From positions 2,670,030 to 2,734,029 of the forward strand of contig CM072156.1 of the NCBI GenBank assembly GCA_036850595.1: a stretch of 64,000 nucleotides of DNA, in the 5' to 3' direction. This DNA comes from Rhyacichthys aspro. Taxonomy: Eukaryota > Chordata > Actinopteri > Gobiiformes > Rhyacichthyidae. Position 1 is the first letter of the stretch. Each line of letters begins with the position of its first letter. Positions 62,201 through 64,000 of this stretch are shown here, one piece after another. The notes under the pieces are model-generated. The model was not told the origin of the DNA. It made no database searches and was given only the letters and a program-made list of their open reading frames with translations. Position numbers and translations under genes: made by a program.

Positions 62201-63112
62201 CCATCTAAAACCTGTTCAAATCCAAATAAAACCTGTTCAAATCCAAATAAATCCTGTTCAAATCCAAATAAAACCTGTTCAAATCCATCTAAAACCAATT
62301 CAAATCCATCTAAAACCTGTTCTGTCCCATGTAAAACCTGCTCAAATCCATCTAAAACCAGTTCAAATCCATCTAAAACCAATTCAAATCCATCTAAAAC
62401 CAGTTATATCCCATGTAAAAACTGCTCAAATCCATCTAAAACCAGTTCAAATCCATCTAAAACCCATTCAAATCCAAATAAAACCTGTTCAAATCCATCT
62501 AAAACCAGTTCTGTCCCATGTAAACCTTGCTCAAATCCATCTAAAACCAGTTCAAATCAATCTAAAACCCATTCAAATCCATCTAAAACCAGTTCAAATC
62601 CATCTAAAACCAGTTCTAACCCATGTAAAACCTGCTCAAATCCATCTAAAACCAATTCAAATCCATCTAAAACCAGTTCTATCCCATGTAAAACCTGCTC
62701 AAATCCATCTAAAACCAGTTCAAATCCATCTAAAACCTGCTCAAATCCATCTAAAACCTGTTCAAATCCATATAAAATCTGCTTTTATCCCTGTCTCCTA
62801 CCTCCTGTCGATCATCTGGTAACATTTCTTCATCCAGGTGAATCCGGGCATTCTCCTGCGAGGCGTGGCTCCGTTCAGATAAACGATCATGTAATCCTCA
62901 GCCACCATCAGCTCCAGAGTACTGATCACATACCTGCGCCGATCACACACAAACAATACAGCTCTGTGCAAAATAATCAGAAATAATATCAAGACCGTGA
63001 TCGTTTACACACAAAAAGAGGTTTTCCATCACGTAGTTGTAGTTGTCGCAGTCGCTGTCTGGAAGGAAGCAGGCTGCGAACACGATGATGGCGTGTTGTT
63101 CTTCGTAATAAC
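59222..63112 (-). CDS. PRUNE2: PRUNE2-like BCH-domain protein, C-terminal part (six exons)
   Basis: The - strand exons 63112-63013, 62933-62802, 61088-61002, 60918-60820, 59956-59924 and 59252-59222 join in phase. They encode most of a BCH domain, a CRAL-TRIO-related protein-interaction and lipid-binding fold shared by BNIP2, caytaxin (ATCAY) and PRUNE2. Motifs include IIVFAACFLPDSD, YVISTLELMVAEDYMIVYLN, GATPRRRMPG, KKCYQMIDRR and FIIVHPSWFIRT. Sequence alone cannot separate PRUNE2 from caytaxin, but position beside RFK and PCSK5 in the human 9q21 order and orientation supports PRUNE2. All 5' exons lie beyond the right edge. The last exon is the least certain. Confidence 0.82.
59253..59923. 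other. PRUNE2: PRUNE2 last intron (predicted)
   Basis: No additional exon was convincing here, but a missed small exon cannot be excluded because the predicted C-terminal tail has no clear relative. Confidence 0.4.
59924..59956 (-). CDS. PRUNE2: PRUNE2 small exon after the BCH domain
   Basis: A 33-base exon with acceptor TAACCAG and donor TGCAA|gtaagt. It encodes LDSELQQTTC, similar to the LDEEL / VDQEL tails that follow the domain in caytaxin and BNIP2. Confidence 0.7.
59957..60514. other. PRUNE2: PRUNE2 intron
   Basis: Nothing recognised apart from the dispersed-element copy that begins at about 60515. Confidence 0.5.
60515..60760 (-). mobile_element. Dispersed 0.5-kb element, copy 8 (partial)
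   Basis: Contains AAAGACATATTCAGCTGAAA, GTCGACCAATGGGAGTG and TTACAATAAACTATTTGG. It lies 60 bases from the donor of the PRUNE2 exon at 60820. Confidence 0.72.
60820..60918 (-). CDS. PRUNE2: PRUNE2 BCH-domain exon
   Basis: Acceptor TTTTTTAAG, donor ATCAG|gtgagt. Encodes SSKFSSKIKYVHSLQELGHI and IPMEYVHIPPSII, the end of the BCH domain. Confidence 0.93.
61002..61088 (-). CDS. PRUNE2: PRUNE2 BCH-domain exon
   Basis: Acceptor GACTCAG, donor ATCAG|gtgcca. Encodes LKKNLKMFIIVHPSWFIRT and LLGITRPFIS, a core strand and helix of the domain. Confidence 0.93.
61089..61529. other. PRUNE2: PRUNE2 intron
   Basis: No exon or repeat family before the short minisatellite element at 61530. Confidence 0.5.
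61530..61860 (-). mobile_element. Short copy 12 of the minisatellite element, array almost absent
   Basis: Both ends are present (GTGTCAAACTCAAAGTGGTG at 61530 and ACCTGAGTTTGACGTGTG at 61840) with only about three reverse units, the TTTTTGTAGCAAAAATT linker and two forward units between. At about 330 bp it approximates the ancestral element before array growth. Confidence 0.82.
62130..62785 (+). repeat. 21-bp minisatellite array, copy 13, next to PRUNE2 exon
   Basis: Forward array of the 21-bp unit with periodic variant units CCCATGTAAAACCTGCTC recurring about every 85-190 bases, so blocks of units were amplified together. It ends about 20 bases from the PRUNE2 donor at 62802. Confidence 0.82.
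62802..62933 (-). CDS. PRUNE2: PRUNE2 BCH-domain exon
   Basis: Acceptor GGCGCAG, donor GGAG|gtagga. Encodes YVISTLELMVAEDYMIVYLN, GATPRRRMPGFTWMKKCYQM and IDRR. A minisatellite array begins about 20 bases past its donor. Confidence 0.94.
63013..63112 (-). CDS. PRUNE2: PRUNE2 BCH-domain exon
   Basis: Acceptor TTTTCCAG, donor TTTTT|gtgtgt. Encodes YYEEQHAIIVFAACFLPDSD and NYNYVMENLF. The GGYY...AIIVFAACFLPDS segment is characteristic of BCH proteins. Here EEQH replaces the usual GDGLN. Confidence 0.9.
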
Positions 63113-63204
63113 CTGGAAAACAAAGAGAACACGAGGTTTAGCAGGTCTCTGGAACAAATGTGAGGTTGATTTCAGGAAATAACTGGACTTGCAGCTGTTC
63201 AGAT

Positions 63205-63830
63205 TGTTGTTCAGACAGGTTTTATTTGGATTTGAGCAGGTTTTAGATGGATTTGGACATGTTTTAGATGGATTTGAACTGGTTTTATCTGGATTTGAAC
63301 AGGTTTTGGTGGATTTGAACAGGTTTTAGATGGATTTGAGCAGGTTTTCATTGGATTTGAACTGGTTTTATATGGATTTGAACTGGTTTTATATTGATTT
63401 GAACTGGTTTTAGATGGTTTTGAGCAGGTTTTCATTGAATTTGGGCAGGTTTTAGATGGATTTGAGCAGGTTTTCATTGGATTTGAACAGGTTTTAGATG
63501 GATTTGAGCAGGTTTTCAATGGGTTTGATCAGGTTTTAGATGGATTTGAGTAGGTTTTCATTGGATTTGAACTGGTTTTTAGATGGATTTGAGCAGGTTT
63601 TCAATGGGTTTGATCAGGTTTTAGATGGATTTGAGTAGGTTTTCATTGGATTTGAACTGGTTTTTAGATGGATTTGAGCAGGTTTTAGATGGATTTGAGC
63701 AGGTTTTCAATGGGTTTGATCAGGTTTTAGATGGATTTGAGTAGGTTTTCATTGGATTTGAACTGGTTTTTAGATGGATTTGAGCAGGTTTTAGATGGGT
63801 TTGAGCAGGTTTTCATTGAACAGCTGAGCC
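63205..63830 (-). repeat. 21-bp minisatellite array, copy 14, higher-order
   Basis: Reverse-oriented array. A block starting TCAATGGGTTTGATCAGG recurs near 63516, 63601 and 63706, spacing 85 and then 106 bases (85 + 21), showing block duplication plus a one-unit gain. No ends seen. Confidence 0.8.
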
Positions 63831-64000
63831 TCAGTCTCAGGTAAAAGAGGAACCATTAATGATTTATGGACTGTATTTAGACTTAAGTTCTTTAAAATGC
63901 ACAAAAGGCTGAATTATTTTTAAATCCATTCCAATACATTTAAAAACAAAGAGAATTTATATTTAAAGTCCACTTATGCCTTTTGTAGCAGTCTGTCAAC

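Noticed and set aside
63013..63112. Calling the BCH gene caytaxin (ATCAY) from peptide similarity
   Set aside because: Peptides fit ATCAY, BNIP2 and PRUNE2 about equally, and the neighbouring PCSK5 and RFK favour PRUNE2.

Overview
This is a vertebrate nuclear genome window, almost certainly from a ray-finned (teleost) fish. The coding sequence is split into small exons with GT/AG borders and long introns full of transposon debris and minisatellites. There are no operons, ribosome binding sites or other prokaryotic signals. The species cannot be named from the sequence.

Three genes are recognised by reading exon peptides and checking that splice phases join. (1) On the + strand, 3602-49412 holds the 3' part of PCSK5 (proprotein convertase PC5/6): 26 exons from the second half of the P-domain, through a long run of furin-like cysteine repeats, to the transmembrane segment and acidic cytoplasmic tail of the long PC5B form. 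The prodomain, the catalytic domain and the start of the P-domain lie upstream of the window. The alternative last exon of the short secreted PC5A form is preserved inside a 9.8 kb intron at 24301-24416. (2) On the - strand, 52528-56964 holds a complete four-exon RFK (riboflavin kinase, 168 residues) with a GC-rich promoter near 57.3-57.5 kb. (3) On the - strand, 59222-63112 holds the 3' end of a BCH-domain gene, best called PRUNE2 because PCSK5-RFK-PRUNE2 order and orientation match human 9q21. Its 5' part lies beyond the right edge.

The introns are the unusual part. About fourteen loci carry arrays of one 21-bp minisatellite, in both orientations. Several arrays are bounded by the same two end sequences, which begin or finish with GTGTCAAACTC or its complement. 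The minisatellite therefore looks like cargo of a non-autonomous DNA transposon family, with a short inverted block of the same repeat on the other side of a fixed linker. Other repeats are a dispersed element of about 0.5 kb (eight copies, marked by GTCGACCAATGGGAGCG), a TTAA-flanked element carrying a 23-bp minisatellite, a 1.1 kb array of 12-mers that runs up to a PCSK5 splice acceptor, a Penelope-like fragment and several local duplications.

Points needing a second look are an apparent 2-bp frame break in one PCSK5 exon (near 33915), an ambiguous weak donor at 43411/43420, direct repeats flanking the last PCSK5 exon, and minisatellites next to splice sites in PCSK5 and PRUNE2.
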